From positions 186,001 through 250,000 of the forward strand of contig NZ_JAKZFT010000001.1 in assembly GCF_022808985.1 (NCBI RefSeq): DNA of 64,000 bases, given 5' to 3'. This document shows, one piece after another, positions 7,104-16,866 of the stretch. This DNA comes from Geotalea sp. SG265 (GTDB lineage: Bacteria > Desulfobacterota > Desulfuromonadia > Geobacterales > Geobacteraceae). Below the pieces are notes generated by a model, which saw only the letters and a program-made list of their open reading frames with translations, did no database searches and was not told the DNA's origin. The position numbers were made by a program, and so were the translations under genes. Each line of letters opens with the position of its first letter. The first letter of the stretch is position 1.

Positions 7104-9326
7104 TCAAACGGTGCTGTATCCAATGGCCGCAGTTTTGATGGCCGTCACGTCGTTGATGGTCACAACCCCCCCCATATCCCCTGAAACCGCCCCCTCGTCA
7201 TACGGGCGGAAGTTCAGCACAAGCCATTTTCCTGAGGCTCCATTGTATATCTCCACCCCCGGTTGGAGCACGTTCTGCTGCAAGCCGTGGGCAGCCAGGA
7301 ACTGCTTCCAGTCCCTGCCCACAATATCGCGATGGGAAACGGTAGTGAAATTTTCCAAGGCCCGGTTGAACCTCTTGATCCGCCCCCCGTTGTCCACGAG
7401 AATGAAGATATCGGAGATGAAGTCAAGGGTCTGCTCCCACTCCCGTCTGATGTTTTCCATCTGGAGAAACAGATTTTTCAGTTCCTCATGTTTCATGTAT
7501 AACTGCGACTGGCTCTTTCGCAGCTCCTTCTCCAGAACCCTTTGCTCCGTTACATCTCTAGCTATGGCGATCAGACAGGCCTCGCCGCCATACTCGATAA
7601 CCTCGGCGGACCAGAGCATGATGCGCAGCTCGCCTGACTTGATGCGGAAAGATACCTCCAGGTTGCGAACCAGGGAATTTTCATTGAGACATTTCAGCAT
7701 CAGCATCCGATCGCGGGGATCGAACCAGATGCCAAGCTCGGTGGAGGTCTTGCCAATGACCTCTTCACGGGAATAGCCGGTAATATCCAGGAAGGCCTCA
7801 TTGACTTCGATATATTTCCCGTCTCCGGCCCGGCTTATGACTATCCAGTCCGGACTGGCGTGGAACGCTTTGGCGAACTTTTCCTCCGACCTCCGCAAGG
7901 CATCTTCCGCCTCCTGCCGCCACGTTATGTCCTGGGTGGTGCCGTCCATTCTGATGGGTTTCCCTCCTTCGTCGAAGGCGACCTCCCCCTGGACGGCTAC
8001 TGTACGAACCCTACCATCTGAAAGAATTAGGCGATAATCCATGTTGAACAACTTGTTGGCGTACAGAGCTTCATTCATGGCCCGGTTCACCCGTTCCCTG
8101 TCTTCGGGATGGACCATGCTGAACGTGGACTCGTACGTCACCGAAAAGGAATCCCTATCGACCCCCCAGATGCGGTACATCTCGTCCGACCAGGTGATCG
8201 TGTTGGATACCACATCCCAATCCCAGCTCCCCAGGTGGGATATTTTCTGCGCGAGCGCAAGGAGCGATTCACTGGAGCGAAGAGCTTCCTCGACCCGTTT
8301 CTGATCGGTGATGTCGAGAAAGGAGCCGACCAGCTTATTCGTCCCGGGAATCTCGCCCCATCGAACCACAACGTCTCTGATCGTCCCGGCGGCCCCTGTA
8401 AACCTGAACTCGTAGCTGTCAATGGAATGATTACCATCGATTTCTTTTTGGGAGTGTTTTTTTAAAACCAGCTCCCGGTCTTTTTCGGCTACGAACTGCT
8501 GCCAGGGGCGCTTGCCTTCCAGCTCATCGCTGAAGTAGCCGCTCAGCTGCTCAAACTCCCTGTTGGCCATGACTATAGTCCCGTCCGCCTCGACGATAAT
8601 GGTCGCCGCCCCGGTATTTTCAAAAATCGCCCGGTATTTCTCCTGGGACTGCCGCAGGGATTCCTCCACCCCTTTGCGGGCCGTAACGTCCCGGGCCACA
8701 TGAAGGATCCGGTTTATTGCTCCGTCCTTGTCCTGGATCGGATATGCCGTAACCTCCTCATACAGGGTCTCTCCCTGTTTGCCCACATGGAGATGCTCCA
8801 TCGTCTGGCATGCACCGGTCTCCATGGCCATACGGATCGGACAGCTGGCCGTTCCGCAAGGGTGACACAGACTGTGCGTCACGGCATGGCACGTCTTGCC
8901 GATCACCTGATCCAGGGTGCGGCCTGTCTGGCGGAGAAATACCCCGTTGGCACTCTGAATAGAGTAATCATTGACATTGACGATGCAAATGGCGTCCTGG
9001 GTTGCCTCCAGCACAATTCCCGACAGTTCCAGAGACTGTTTTAAATCTTCCTCCGCCTTGAGTCGCTTTTTCTCGCTTCGCCGGAAGCGGCGTGCTCCAT
9101 AGAAGAGCCCGGCCATGGCCGCACTCCAGAGCAGGAAATGGCCGATAGCGACCCATCGAAGCTGGAATTGGGCATGATTGGAAAAAGGAGCCGCATAGGT
9201 CTCGCAGTACACGTTCCAGTAATAGGAAGCCATGAGGGCTACTGTCCACACCAGAGCTGCCAAGAGGATACATTTTTCCCATTGTGAAATCTTTGGCATG
9301 TTCCTGAAACCGGCCATGATGCTCAT
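7104..9326 (-). CDS. Membrane PAS-repeat sensor protein without output domain
   Basis: The 740-residue protein has two membrane helices (about 17-40 and 58-82) and then five consecutive PAS domains ending in phrases such as ILHVARDVTARK, VGSFLDITDQKR, DGTTQDITWR and IAIARDVTEQR. The first PAS carries five cysteines (CHAVTHSLCHPCGTASCP), a pattern that could bind a metal or cofactor. The last PAS stops at VVTINDVTAIK plus nine residues, where related proteins continue into a histidine kinase. No HisKA, HATPase, GGDEF or MCP region is present in this or other frames nearby, so it may be truncated or may signal through a partner. ATG 9326 is chosen because upstream residues look non-coding. It lies 112 bases downstream of mqnD. 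Confidence 0.8.
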   Translation of the reverse strand: MSIMAGFRNMPKISQWEKCILLAALVWTVALMASYYWNVYCETYAAPFSNHAQFQLRWVAIGHFLLWSAAMAGLFYGARRFRRSEKKRLKAEEDLKQSLELSGIVLEATQDAICIVNVNDYSIQSANGVFLRQTGRTLDQVIGKTCHAVTHSLCHPCGTASCPIRMAMETGACQTMEHLHVGKQGETLYEEVTAYPIQDKDGAINRILHVARDVTARKGVEESLRQSQEKYRAIFENTGAATIIVEADGTIVMANREFEQLSGYFSDELEGKRPWQQFVAEKDRELVLKKHSQKEIDGNHSIDSYEFRFTGAAGTIRDVVVRWGEIPGTNKLVGSFLDITDQKRVEEALRSSESLLALAQKISHLGSWDWDVVSNTITWSDEMYRIWGVDRDSFSVTYESTFSMVHPEDRERVNRAMNEALYANKLFNMDYRLILSDGRVRTVAVQGEVAFDEGGKPIRMDGTTQDITWRQEAEDALRRSEEKFAKAFHASPDWIVISRAGDGKYIEVNEAFLDITGYSREEVIGKTSTELGIWFDPRDRMLMLKCLNENSLVRNLEVSFRIKSGELRIMLWSAEVIEYGGEACLIAIARDVTEQRVLEKELRKSQSQLYMKHEELKNLFLQMENIRREWEQTLDFISDIFILVDNGGRIKRFNRALENFTTVSHRDIVGRDWKQFLAAHGLQQNVLQPGVEIYNGASGKWLVLNFRPYDEGAVSGDMGGVVTINDVTAIKTAAIGYSTV

Positions 9327-9438
9327 ATTCCTCGCAAGGTTTTGAACAATCTTATCGGGCAGTGAAGAGCTTTTCTTGAACGCAAAACAGGGTGCCAGGG
9401 AATGGAAGATCAGGAATTCGAACGTGGATAATACCGGA

Positions 9439-10272
9439 TCAGGGTAGGAAGATGTCCTTTGCCGAAAGAGGAACCAGACCATGGGCTTCGGCGCGCCCCA
9501 TGAGTGTGCTGACGGCAGCCTTCCCCTCCTGCCCCAGGTCCCGTGAAAAGTCATTGACATAAAGCTTGATGTGGGCGGCGCAGACTTCGTCGCTCATTTC
9601 CTGGGAATGGGCACGTATGTAGGCATTTGCCTTCAGAGGGGCGGCAAAGGCACATTCCACGCTCTCGCGCAGCAGAGTGTTGATAGCAGCAATGGCCTCG
9701 CCCCCCAGAGACCTCTTTGCCACGATTCCCCCCAAGGGGATGGGATGGCCCGTTTCCTTTTCCCACCAATCCCCCAGGTCCAACAGCTTTACCAGGCCGA
9801 GGGCGGCGTAGGTAAAGCGGGATTCGTGGATTATGACTCCTGCATCGACGCTGCCGTCGGCTATGGCATCCATAATGCGGTCGAAGGGAAGATAGACGAT
9901 CTCCGTAAGTGAGGGGTCGAAAAGCCTGAGCAGAAGTGCTGCCGTGGTATATCTGCCCGGCAGGGCAATCCTCTTCCCCTTCAACTGGGCCATATTTTCA
10001 TGGTTTTTCGAAACGACCAGGGGGCCGCAGCCGCGGCCCAAGGCCCCGCCGGACGTGAGCAGACAGTAATCGTCCCGGACGAAACCGAGAAGATGGTACG
10101 ATATCTTGCTCACATCCAGTGCCTTGTCCAGCACCAGGCGATTCAGGGTCTCCACATCCTCCAACCGTTCCGTAAAGGAGAAACCGGGGCGAGAAACAAG
10201 GCCATGGGTAAGGGCGTGGAAAATAAAGGTGTCATTGGGACAGGGAGAATAGCCGAGCGAAAACGTTTGCAT
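9439..10272 (-). CDS. mqnD: 1,4-dihydroxy-6-naphthoate synthase (futalosine pathway)
   Basis: MqnD converts cyclic dehypoxanthine futalosine to 1,4-dihydroxy-6-naphthoate in the futalosine route to menaquinone. The 277-residue product has the periplasmic-binding-protein-like fold. Family motifs are LGYSPCPNDTFIFHAL at the start, KISYHLLGFVRDDYCLLTSG, the central GRYTTAALLLRLF and VDAGVIIHESRFTY, and the family Pro-Leu-Gly-Gly (HPIPLGGIVAKR). GAGGTTCCC precedes the ATG. It follows mqnB by 24 bases on the same strand, so both probably share one transcript. Menaquinone is the expected quinone for the respiratory operon at 37.7-48.1 kb. Confidence 0.93.
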   Translation of the reverse strand: MQTFSLGYSPCPNDTFIFHALTHGLVSRPGFSFTERLEDVETLNRLVLDKALDVSKISYHLLGFVRDDYCLLTSGGALGRGCGPLVVSKNHENMAQLKGKRIALPGRYTTAALLLRLFDPSLTEIVYLPFDRIMDAIADGSVDAGVIIHESRFTYAALGLVKLLDLGDWWEKETGHPIPLGGIVAKRSLGGEAIAAINTLLRESVECAFAAPLKANAYIRAHSQEMSDEVCAAHIKLYVNDFSRDLGQEGKAAVSTLMGRAEAHGLVPLSAKDIFLP

Positions 10273-10296
10273 GGGAACCTCAAAAGGATAAATAAG

Positions 10297-11016
10297 TTAC
10301 AATTCTTCGATATATTTCAGGATAAAGCGCTGTACCGCCTCGACCGCCCCCGGAATATTCCAGGAAGAGAGATCCCGGTCTTCAACCATGTTGCTGATTC
10401 CCCGTACCTCAAGGCAGTCGATGCCGCAGCGCAGGGCCACCTGGGCGACGGCGGCCCCCTCCATGTTTTCACAGATGCCGCCGAAGCGGGAAAAAAGTTC
10501 TTCGCCGCGGGCAGTCGTTCCGCTGCACGTGGAAACGGTGAGGAATTTCCCCCGCTTCACGGAAAGGCCCAGGGCAGCGGCAAGACTTGCCGCCCTGCCT
10601 GCTGCCTGCATAGATAAGGGGAATTCGTTGAAGTAAGCCTTGCCGCTTCTCTTTACCAGCGGAATGCCGATCCATTCCAGGGAGCGCCATCCCTCCGGTG
10701 TCAGAACCCCTTCGTCGGCAAGAATTTCCGAGGTTGCCACAGCCAGCCCCCCGACCTGCAGTCCACTTCCCCGGTACGCACCGGCACAGCCCGTATTGAT
10801 CAACAGATCAGGGGTCGCATTCTGCAAGAGGAGCGTTGCGGCAGAGGCGGCATTCACCTTGCCGATGCCGGTCACCGCCAGGGTGACCTCCCTGGCGCCA
10901 ATACAGCCACGGTAAATCTCCGGAAAGAGGGCCGAATCAACCTTGGCAGCCCCCGTGGAATGGATGAGCAGAGAGAGTTCCTGCATGACCGAAGCTGTTA
11001 CAAAAAAGGATTTCAC
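10297..11016 (-). CDS. mqnB: Futalosine hydrolase
   Basis: MqnB removes hypoxanthine from futalosine to give dehypoxanthine futalosine, upstream of MqnC and MqnD. The product belongs to the nucleoside phosphorylase/hydrolase fold: VTGIGKVNAASAATLLL, NTGCAGAYRGSGLQVGGLAV and the purine-site segment GGICENMEGAAVAQVALRCG. GTG at 11016 is chosen over an ATG 30 bases upstream because AGGGAGGTGCCT sits directly before it; this gives 239 residues. It is the first gene of an mqnB-mqnD pair. The neighbouring MqnD makes futalosine more likely than methylthioadenosine as substrate. Confidence 0.9.
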   Translation of the reverse strand: MKSFFVTASVMQELSLLIHSTGAAKVDSALFPEIYRGCIGAREVTLAVTGIGKVNAASAATLLLQNATPDLLINTGCAGAYRGSGLQVGGLAVATSEILADEGVLTPEGWRSLEWIGIPLVKRSGKAYFNEFPLSMQAAGRAASLAAALGLSVKRGKFLTVSTCSGTTARGEELFSRFGGICENMEGAAVAQVALRCGIDCLEVRGISNMVEDRDLSSWNIPGAVEAVQRFILKYIEEL

Positions 11017-11182
11017 AGGCACCTCCCTGTTTTCCTGCTGCGGCAAAGACGACTGTTAACATATAGTGGCAGATCTTATCACAGCAGTATCTCCCGTTCA
11101 ACAGATCAGGGAAAGCCCCTTGCAAAGACCTGCCAATGGCCCGGTAGCCCTGTTCGGCTCCATTCCGTAACCCTCTTTTCCC

Positions 11183-11211
11183 TTGCATAAGAGTGACAGT
11201 TTTACTATAGT
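11183..11211 (+). promoter_or_regulatory. Predicted promoter of the gsp operon
   Basis: TTGCAT (11183-11188) and TATAGT (11206-11211) are 17 bases apart and lie 34 bases before the gspC ATG, in the 229-base divergent gap with mqnB. The -10 matches 5 of 6, the -35 only 3 of 6. No comparably good promoter was found for mqnB on the other strand. Confidence 0.35.
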
Positions 11212-11245
11212 CAACGCGTTTCATCCATGCGTAAAAAGGCCCATC

Positions 11246-12121
11246 ATGCAGAAATGGATCGTTCCGCTCAATATATTTCTCACCTTTCTCATCATAGCAT
11301 CGCTGGCGCTGATAGCCTCTGATTTCATCTCCTTCCGACTCGCCAGACTTTATCCCAAAGCTGCCCCGAAAGGCGCTGCGCCCTCCCCTTCGCCCATGGC
11401 AGCGGAAGACCTGACCTCCTTCGCCCCCATCCTGGAAAAAGGACTATTCGGCAAGGCTACGCAGGGAAAGCTTAGCCCTGTCATTCAGCAGGCCGCCACC
11501 GCAGCGGCAGCCCCTGCTCCATCCCTGGGGGATCTCATCCTTCTGGGAACTGCACTCGGCTCCTACCGCGAAACATTTGCCCTGGTGCAGAAGGCTGGCA
11601 AGGAAGAGCGCGTCTTCCGCCTGGGGGACACGGTCTTCGAGACCGGGCCGCTGGTTTCGGTCGGCAAGGAGTCGGCAGAAATCCTCGTCAACGGCAAAAG
11701 GACGAAAATATATTCTCCCACGGCGGCCGCAGCCGAATCGGCCAGGCAGCCACAGCCTGCCCCCCCCGCAGGAAATACCGGTCTTGCCGCTCCGGTCGGC
11801 GCAGGAAGTTACGTCATCGACCAGCGGGCGCTGAATGCATCCCTGGACAACATCGGCCAGGCCATGACCGACGCCCGCCTGCTCCCCAGCATCAAGGACG
11901 GCAAGGTGGAGGGATTCAGGGCATCGGAAGTGAAGCCCCAGGGGATCTTCGGCACCATCGGCATCAAAAACGGCGACATTCTCCGTGCCATCAACGATTT
12001 TCCCATCGATTCGCCGGAAAAAGCCATACAGTCCTTTGCTTCCCTGAAAGGGCAGACCCGCATCAAACTGGACCTGGTCCGGGACGGCCAGCCGACCACA
12101 TTCAACTATGACATACGATAG
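11246..12121 (+). CDS. gspC: Type II secretion inner-membrane protein GspC
   Basis: GspC spans the inner membrane once and links the platform to the secretin. The 291-residue protein has a short cytoplasmic start, a membrane helix (IVPLNIFLTFLIIASLALIA, about 5-25), an HR domain (GDLILLGTALGSYRETFALV to LVNGKRTKIY), a Pro/Ala linker, and a C-terminal PDZ-like domain (VIDQRALNASLDNIGQAM through GIFGTIGIKNGDILRAIND). The start is ATG 11246 with AAAAGG before it; longer readings lack a ribosome site. It is the first gene of the gspC-N operon, 71 bases before gspD. Confidence 0.92.
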   Translation: MQKWIVPLNIFLTFLIIASLALIASDFISFRLARLYPKAAPKGAAPSPSPMAAEDLTSFAPILEKGLFGKATQGKLSPVIQQAATAAAAPAPSLGDLILLGTALGSYRETFALVQKAGKEERVFRLGDTVFETGPLVSVGKESAEILVNGKRTKIYSPTAAAAESARQPQPAPPAGNTGLAAPVGAGSYVIDQRALNASLDNIGQAMTDARLLPSIKDGKVEGFRASEVKPQGIFGTIGIKNGDILRAINDFPIDSPEKAIQSFASLKGQTRIKLDLVRDGQPTTFNYDIR

Positions 12122-12192
12122 GCAGCGGACAATTCTGCTTTTCCCCAACAGCTCCGATACCGTTCCCTGCAATCTGTCTCTGGAGGCACCCA

Positions 12193-14115
12193 TTGCGTAA
12201 ATCCATCGCCATTCTTTCCCTGCTCTCCCTGTTGGTCCTGCCGGTACCGGCGCTGGCCAAGGGGGTGGTGCTAAATTTCACCGACGTGGATATTTCCACC
12301 ATGGTCAAGTTCATCAGCGACCTGACCGGCAAGAACTTCGTCATGGACGACCGGGTGAAGGGAAAGATCTCGGTCTTTTCCCCGGCCAAGCTCTCCACGG
12401 AAGAGGCCTTCAACGTTTTCACCTCAGTGCTGGAACTTAAGGGTTTTACGGTCGTTCCCGCAGGCAAGGTGCTGAAGATCGTCCCCACCGGCTCCGCCAA
12501 GCAATCGGGAATGAAGATCCTGAGCGACAAGGATCGTGGCCCGGTCAACGAGGCATACGTGGCAAGGATCATCAACCTGGAGCACATCTCCAGCCAGGAG
12601 GCCATGACTTTTCTCCAGCCGATGATCTCCAAGGATGGCTACATCTCCGCCTTCGGCCCCGGAAACATGCTGCTCCTGGTCGATTCGTCCCTGAACATCC
12701 AGAAGATCCTCAATATTCTGCAACTGGTGGATACGGACCAGAAGCGGGAGGGGGCGGAACTGGTCTTTCTGAAGAATGCCTCCGCCGAGAGCGTTGCCAC
12801 GGTCGTCAAGGAGTGGCTGGGGGGCAAAGAGCGTGGCGCTCGACCCGCTGCCGGCCAGCCGGCACCTGCTGCAACTAGCACCGGTCTGATTCTCTCCGAC
12901 GCCCGGCTCAATGCACTGATTCTCTTCGGCAGCCCCAAAGACAAGGAAGACATCAAGAAACTGATCGCCCAGCTGGACGTGGTGCCCCCCACAACCAGCA
13001 GCAAGGTTAATGTTTATTATCTGGAAAATGCCGATGCCACCGAGGTGGCCAAGGTCCTGGACGGTGTCGTCAAAGGCTCCTCCGCTGCTGCAGCAGCGCC
13101 GGGACAGCCGGGAGCGGCAGCTGCCCCCCAGCAGTCGGTATTCGAAGGGGGCAAGATCACCATCACCCCCGACAAGGCCACCAACTCACTGGTCATCATG
13201 GCCTCCCCTACCGATTACCAGAACCTGCTCCAGGTGATCCAGAAACTGGACCGCCGCAACCGCCAGGTCTTCGTCCAGGCCATGATCGCCGAGGTATCCC
13301 TGGATAAGGCGCGGGATCTGGGGGTACAATGGGGGGTTTTCGGTGGTGCAATAACCTCTGATGGCAGTGTTGCTACGGCTGGAGTTTATGATCCAATGGG
13401 CACCTTCTCGACCATTGCGGGCGCAGTAACGCCTTTGGCAACGCTCGCCGACATCAGCGGGCTTAAATTAGCTGGAGCCGCCAATTTTCCGGCGGTGCTC
13501 AAGGCACTCCAATCCAACGGCGCTCTTAACGTCCTCTCCACCCCTAACATCATGACCTCCGACAATAAGGAAGCGGAGATATTCGTCGGTGAAAACGTCC
13601 CGTTCATCACTTCGACCAATCTCTCTTCGACAGGTCTCTCACAGCAGGGAATTGAGCGGAAGGACACCGGTATCACCCTAAAGATCAAGCCCATGGTCAG
13701 CGAAGGAGAGTACGTCAAGCTGGACATCTATCAGGAGATTTCCGCCGTCAAAGACGCGCTGAGTAAGGGTGCCGCCGCCGACATCACCACCACCAAGCGC
13801 TCCGCCAAGACGTCTGTTGTGGTGAAAGACATGGATACGGTGGTCATCGGCGGTCTGATCCAGGACCAGGACCAGGAGACCATAAGCAAAGTGCCATTTT
13901 TGGGGGACATCCCACTTTTGGGCTACCTCTTCAAGACAAAAAGCACCAAGCGGACCAAAACTAACCTGATGATCATCCTCACCCCCTACATAGTGAAAGA
14001 TTCCGTAGATATGGCCAAGGTCTCGGAAATGCAGAAGAACCGCTTCAGCGAGCAGCTGAAATCGGACCAGCCCATCGATTTCGATAAGGAACTGAAGGTA
14101 AAGGCAAACCAATGA
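12193..14115 (+). CDS. gspD: Type II secretion secretin GspD
   Basis: GspD forms the outer-membrane channel. The 640-residue protein starts at TTG 12193, preceded by GGAGG and followed by a signal peptide ending ALA-KG (about residue 22). N0-N3 domains follow: LNFTDVDISTMVKFISDLTG in N0, VYYLENADATEVAKVLDGVV in a later N domain, with two Ala/Pro/Gly-rich linkers. The secretin domain holds VFVQAMIAEVSLDKARDLGV, LNVLSTPNIMTSDNKEAEI and the signature VPFLGDIPLLGYLFKT near the end. It ends soon after the barrel with no obvious pilotin-binding S domain, and no pilotin gene is in the operon. It overlaps gspE by four bases (ATGA). Confidence 0.95.
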   Translation: MRKSIAILSLLSLLVLPVPALAKGVVLNFTDVDISTMVKFISDLTGKNFVMDDRVKGKISVFSPAKLSTEEAFNVFTSVLELKGFTVVPAGKVLKIVPTGSAKQSGMKILSDKDRGPVNEAYVARIINLEHISSQEAMTFLQPMISKDGYISAFGPGNMLLLVDSSLNIQKILNILQLVDTDQKREGAELVFLKNASAESVATVVKEWLGGKERGARPAAGQPAPAATSTGLILSDARLNALILFGSPKDKEDIKKLIAQLDVVPPTTSSKVNVYYLENADATEVAKVLDGVVKGSSAAAAAPGQPGAAAAPQQSVFEGGKITITPDKATNSLVIMASPTDYQNLLQVIQKLDRRNRQVFVQAMIAEVSLDKARDLGVQWGVFGGAITSDGSVATAGVYDPMGTFSTIAGAVTPLATLADISGLKLAGAANFPAVLKALQSNGALNVLSTPNIMTSDNKEAEIFVGENVPFITSTNLSSTGLSQQGIERKDTGITLKIKPMVSEGEYVKLDIYQEISAVKDALSKGAAADITTTKRSAKTSVVVKDMDTVVIGGLIQDQDQETISKVPFLGDIPLLGYLFKTKSTKRTKTNLMIILTPYIVKDSVDMAKVSEMQKNRFSEQLKSDQPIDFDKELKVKANQ

Positions 14116-15674
14116 CCCCGGCGATGGAAACCGAAGATATTGCCAGGAAACTGGGGCTCCCTTTCCAGGCCGACATCGACGACAGCACCGTGGAAACGGC
14201 CCTGCTCATGCGTCTGCCTCTGGCCTTCGCCCGCAACAACCTGCTCCTCCCCCTGCGGGAGGAAGAGGGCGCCCTGATCGCCGCTGCCGGGGACCCGGCC
14301 AATCTTCTGGCACTGGATGAACTGCAGGGGGTTTTCGCCATGCCGGTGCGGGCCGTTGCCGTGCCGGGGAAGGCGGTCCTGGAAGCGATCAATCGCCTCT
14401 ACGGCAGGATCTCCGGTTCGGCCCAGGAGGTGGTTGAAGAACTGGAAGGGGTGGAACTCTCTGCCATCGCCACGGAGTTCAACGAGCCCAAGGACCTGCT
14501 GGACCTGACCGACGAGGCGCCGGTCATCCGCCTGCTGAACTCGATCCTCTTCCAGGCGGTCAAGGAGCGGGCCAGCGACATCCATATCGAGCCCTTCGAA
14601 CGGGAACTGGAGGTGCGTTTCCGCATCGACGGCATCCTTTACAAGATGCTGGAGCCCCCCAAGGTGGTCCAGGAAGCGCTCATCTCCCGGGTGAAGATCA
14701 TGTCCGGGCTGAACATCGCCGAAAAAAGGCTCCCCCAGGATGGCAGGCTCCGGGTCATCGTCGCCGGCCGTGACGTGGATATCCGCGTCTCCATCATCCC
14801 CACCTTTTTCGGCGAGCGGGTGGTGCTGCGGCTTCTGGACAAACAGCGCGGGGTTATCTCCCTGGCTAATATCGGCCTTTCAGAGAACAACGTCATCGCC
14901 ATGGAAAGGCTCCTGTCGCGAAGTAACGGTATCATCCTCGTCACCGGCCCCACCGGCAGCGGCAAGACCACCACTCTTTACGCGGCGCTCAACCGGGTCA
15001 ACTCCCCGGAAAAGAACATCATCACCATCGAAGATCCGGTGGAATACCAGCTGAAAGGGGTTGGGCAGATCCAGGTCAACCCCAAGATCGACCTGACCTT
15101 TGCCCACGGGCTGCGCTCCATCCTGCGCCAGGACCCGGACATTATCATGGTGGGGGAGATCCGCGACGTGGAAACAGCGGAGATCGCCATGCAGGCCAGT
15201 CTCACCGGCCACCTGGTCCTCTCCACCCTGCACACCAACGATGCGGCAACGGCAGTCACCCGCCTCATCGACATGGGAATCGAGCCCTTCATGGTCGCCT
15301 CCTCCCTTGCGGCGGTCATGGCCCAGCGGCTGGTACGGGTCATCTGCCCCCACTGCCGTGAAGAGTATAAGCCGGAGCGTGAATACCCCGGCATCACTCT
15401 GCCAACCGTGCTCTATCGTGGACGGGGCTGCGAGAAATGCTTCAACCTGGGGACCATGGGCAGGATCGGCATCTACGAATTCCTCCCCATCGACGGCGAG
15501 CTGGTTTCCATGATCATCCGCCAGGCGCCGGCAGGTGCCATCAAGGAATACGCCGTTTCCAGGGGCATGAAAACCCTGCGGGAAGACGGTCTGGCCAAGG
15601 CGGCCGCAGGAATTACCACCATCGAAGAGGTACTGCGGGTAACCCAGGAGGATTATGCCGACCTTCCGCTATAG
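14112..15674 (+). CDS. gspE: Type II secretion ATPase GspE
   Basis: GspE is the cytoplasmic hexameric ATPase that drives pseudopilus assembly. The 520-residue protein has an N-terminal T2SSE domain and a catalytic half with SDIHIEPFE (155-163), Walker A GPTGSGKTT (279-287), the Asp box IIMVGEIRD (344-352) and the His box TGHLVLSTLHTNDA (365-378). A zinc-binding tetracysteine lies at C412, C415, C440 and C443, as in GspE and PilB. The ATG overlaps the gspD stop, and its end overlaps gspF by 20 bases. Confidence 0.96.
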   Translation: MTPAMETEDIARKLGLPFQADIDDSTVETALLMRLPLAFARNNLLLPLREEEGALIAAAGDPANLLALDELQGVFAMPVRAVAVPGKAVLEAINRLYGRISGSAQEVVEELEGVELSAIATEFNEPKDLLDLTDEAPVIRLLNSILFQAVKERASDIHIEPFERELEVRFRIDGILYKMLEPPKVVQEALISRVKIMSGLNIAEKRLPQDGRLRVIVAGRDVDIRVSIIPTFFGERVVLRLLDKQRGVISLANIGLSENNVIAMERLLSRSNGIILVTGPTGSGKTTTLYAALNRVNSPEKNIITIEDPVEYQLKGVGQIQVNPKIDLTFAHGLRSILRQDPDIIMVGEIRDVETAEIAMQASLTGHLVLSTLHTNDAATAVTRLIDMGIEPFMVASSLAAVMAQRLVRVICPHCREEYKPEREYPGITLPTVLYRGRGCEKCFNLGTMGRIGIYEFLPIDGELVSMIIRQAPAGAIKEYAVSRGMKTLREDGLAKAAAGITTIEEVLRVTQEDYADLPL

Positions 15675-16866
15675 TGCCTTCAAGGCCGGCGGCAGCGAGG
15701 TCGCCGGAACCCTCGAAGCGGCCAATGTCAATGAGGCAAGACAGCGCCTGAAGAAGGATGGACTCTACGCCAGGGAGATCGCCCCCGCCGACGAAACAGC
15801 CCCCGGCCAGAGGCGACGACTATTCCGCAAAAAGATCGGCCTTCCGGAACTGGCGCTAATGACCCGGCGGCTGGCAACCCTGCTCGGCTCCTCGGTGCCG
15901 GTCTATGACGCCATCGCCACCCTCCACGACCAGGAACGCCCCGGGGAAATGCGCACCATGCTCGGCAGGGTGCGCGACCGTCTTGCTGAAGGTACCGGCC
16001 TGGCCAAAGCCCTGGCCGCCGAACCTCAAACCTTCAGCGACAGCTACATCGGCATGGTCTCGGCCGGCGAGGCAAGCGGCGCCCTGGAAGTGGTACTGGA
16101 GCGCCTGGCCGAGTTCATGGAAGACCAGAACGCTGTCCGCAGCAAAATCGTCACCTCCCTCGCCTATCCGATTCTCATGGTGATCGTCGGGACGGGAGTA
16201 ATGCTTTTCCTCCTCGCCTTCGTCGTTCCGAAAATCATCACCGTCTTCGAGCAAAGCAAGGCTGCCCTGCCGCTCATCACCGTCATTCTCATCAAGGTGA
16301 GCACTCTCTTGCACCGAGGCTGGTGGGTGCTGGTCATCATTGCCGCTATCCTCGCCCTGATCTTCGACCGGATCAAGGATAACGAAACATTCCGCCGCAA
16401 AAAAGACCGTATGCTGCTCAAGCTCCCCCTGGCAGGAGCGCTCCGGCAACGGTTGATCCTCTCCCGCTTCGCGAAGATCCTCGGTCTGCTCCTGGCAAGC
16501 GGCGTGCCGGTCATCAAGGCCATGGAGATCACCGGCGAAGCGGTCGTCAATCGGGAATACCGCGCCTTTCTCACCGAGGCGAGCGAGGAAATCATTCAGG
16601 GTGGAACCTTGTCTGTTGCCCTGCGCCGCAGCCCCCTCTTCCCGCCGCTCATGGTGCACATGATCGCTGTCGGCGAAAAGGGGGGCGAGCTGGAAGAGAT
16701 GCTCATCAAGGCGGGAAATGCCTTCGAGAAAGAATTCGAGGCGGCCATCAGCAGGTCCATGGCCCTACTGGAGCCGATCCTGATCCTGGCAATGGGGCTG
16801 TGCGTCGGCACTGTGGTACTGGCGGTGCTGCTGCCCATCTTTGAATTGAACCAGCTGATCAAATGA
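15655..16866 (+). CDS. gspF: Type II secretion platform protein GspF
   Basis: GspF is the polytopic inner-membrane core that GspE acts on. The 403-residue protein has two T2SSF domains, each opening with a cytoplasmic helical bundle (LMTRRLATLLGSSVPVYDAI and RFAKILGLLLASGVPVIKAM). Three membrane segments lie near 170-195 (ILMVIVGTGVMLFLLAFVVP), 220-242 and 370-398 (LILAMGLCVGTVVLAVLLPI). AGGAGG stands just before the ATG, inside the end of gspE. The stop codon is immediately followed by the inverted-repeat element at 16867-17007. Confidence 0.95.
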   Translation: MPTFRYSAFKAGGSEVAGTLEAANVNEARQRLKKDGLYAREIAPADETAPGQRRRLFRKKIGLPELALMTRRLATLLGSSVPVYDAIATLHDQERPGEMRTMLGRVRDRLAEGTGLAKALAAEPQTFSDSYIGMVSAGEASGALEVVLERLAEFMEDQNAVRSKIVTSLAYPILMVIVGTGVMLFLLAFVVPKIITVFEQSKAALPLITVILIKVSTLLHRGWWVLVIIAAILALIFDRIKDNETFRRKKDRMLLKLPLAGALRQRLILSRFAKILGLLLASGVPVIKAMEITGEAVVNREYRAFLTEASEEIIQGGTLSVALRRSPLFPPLMVHMIAVGEKGGELEEMLIKAGNAFEKEFEAAISRSMALLEPILILAMGLCVGTVVLAVLLPIFELNQLIK

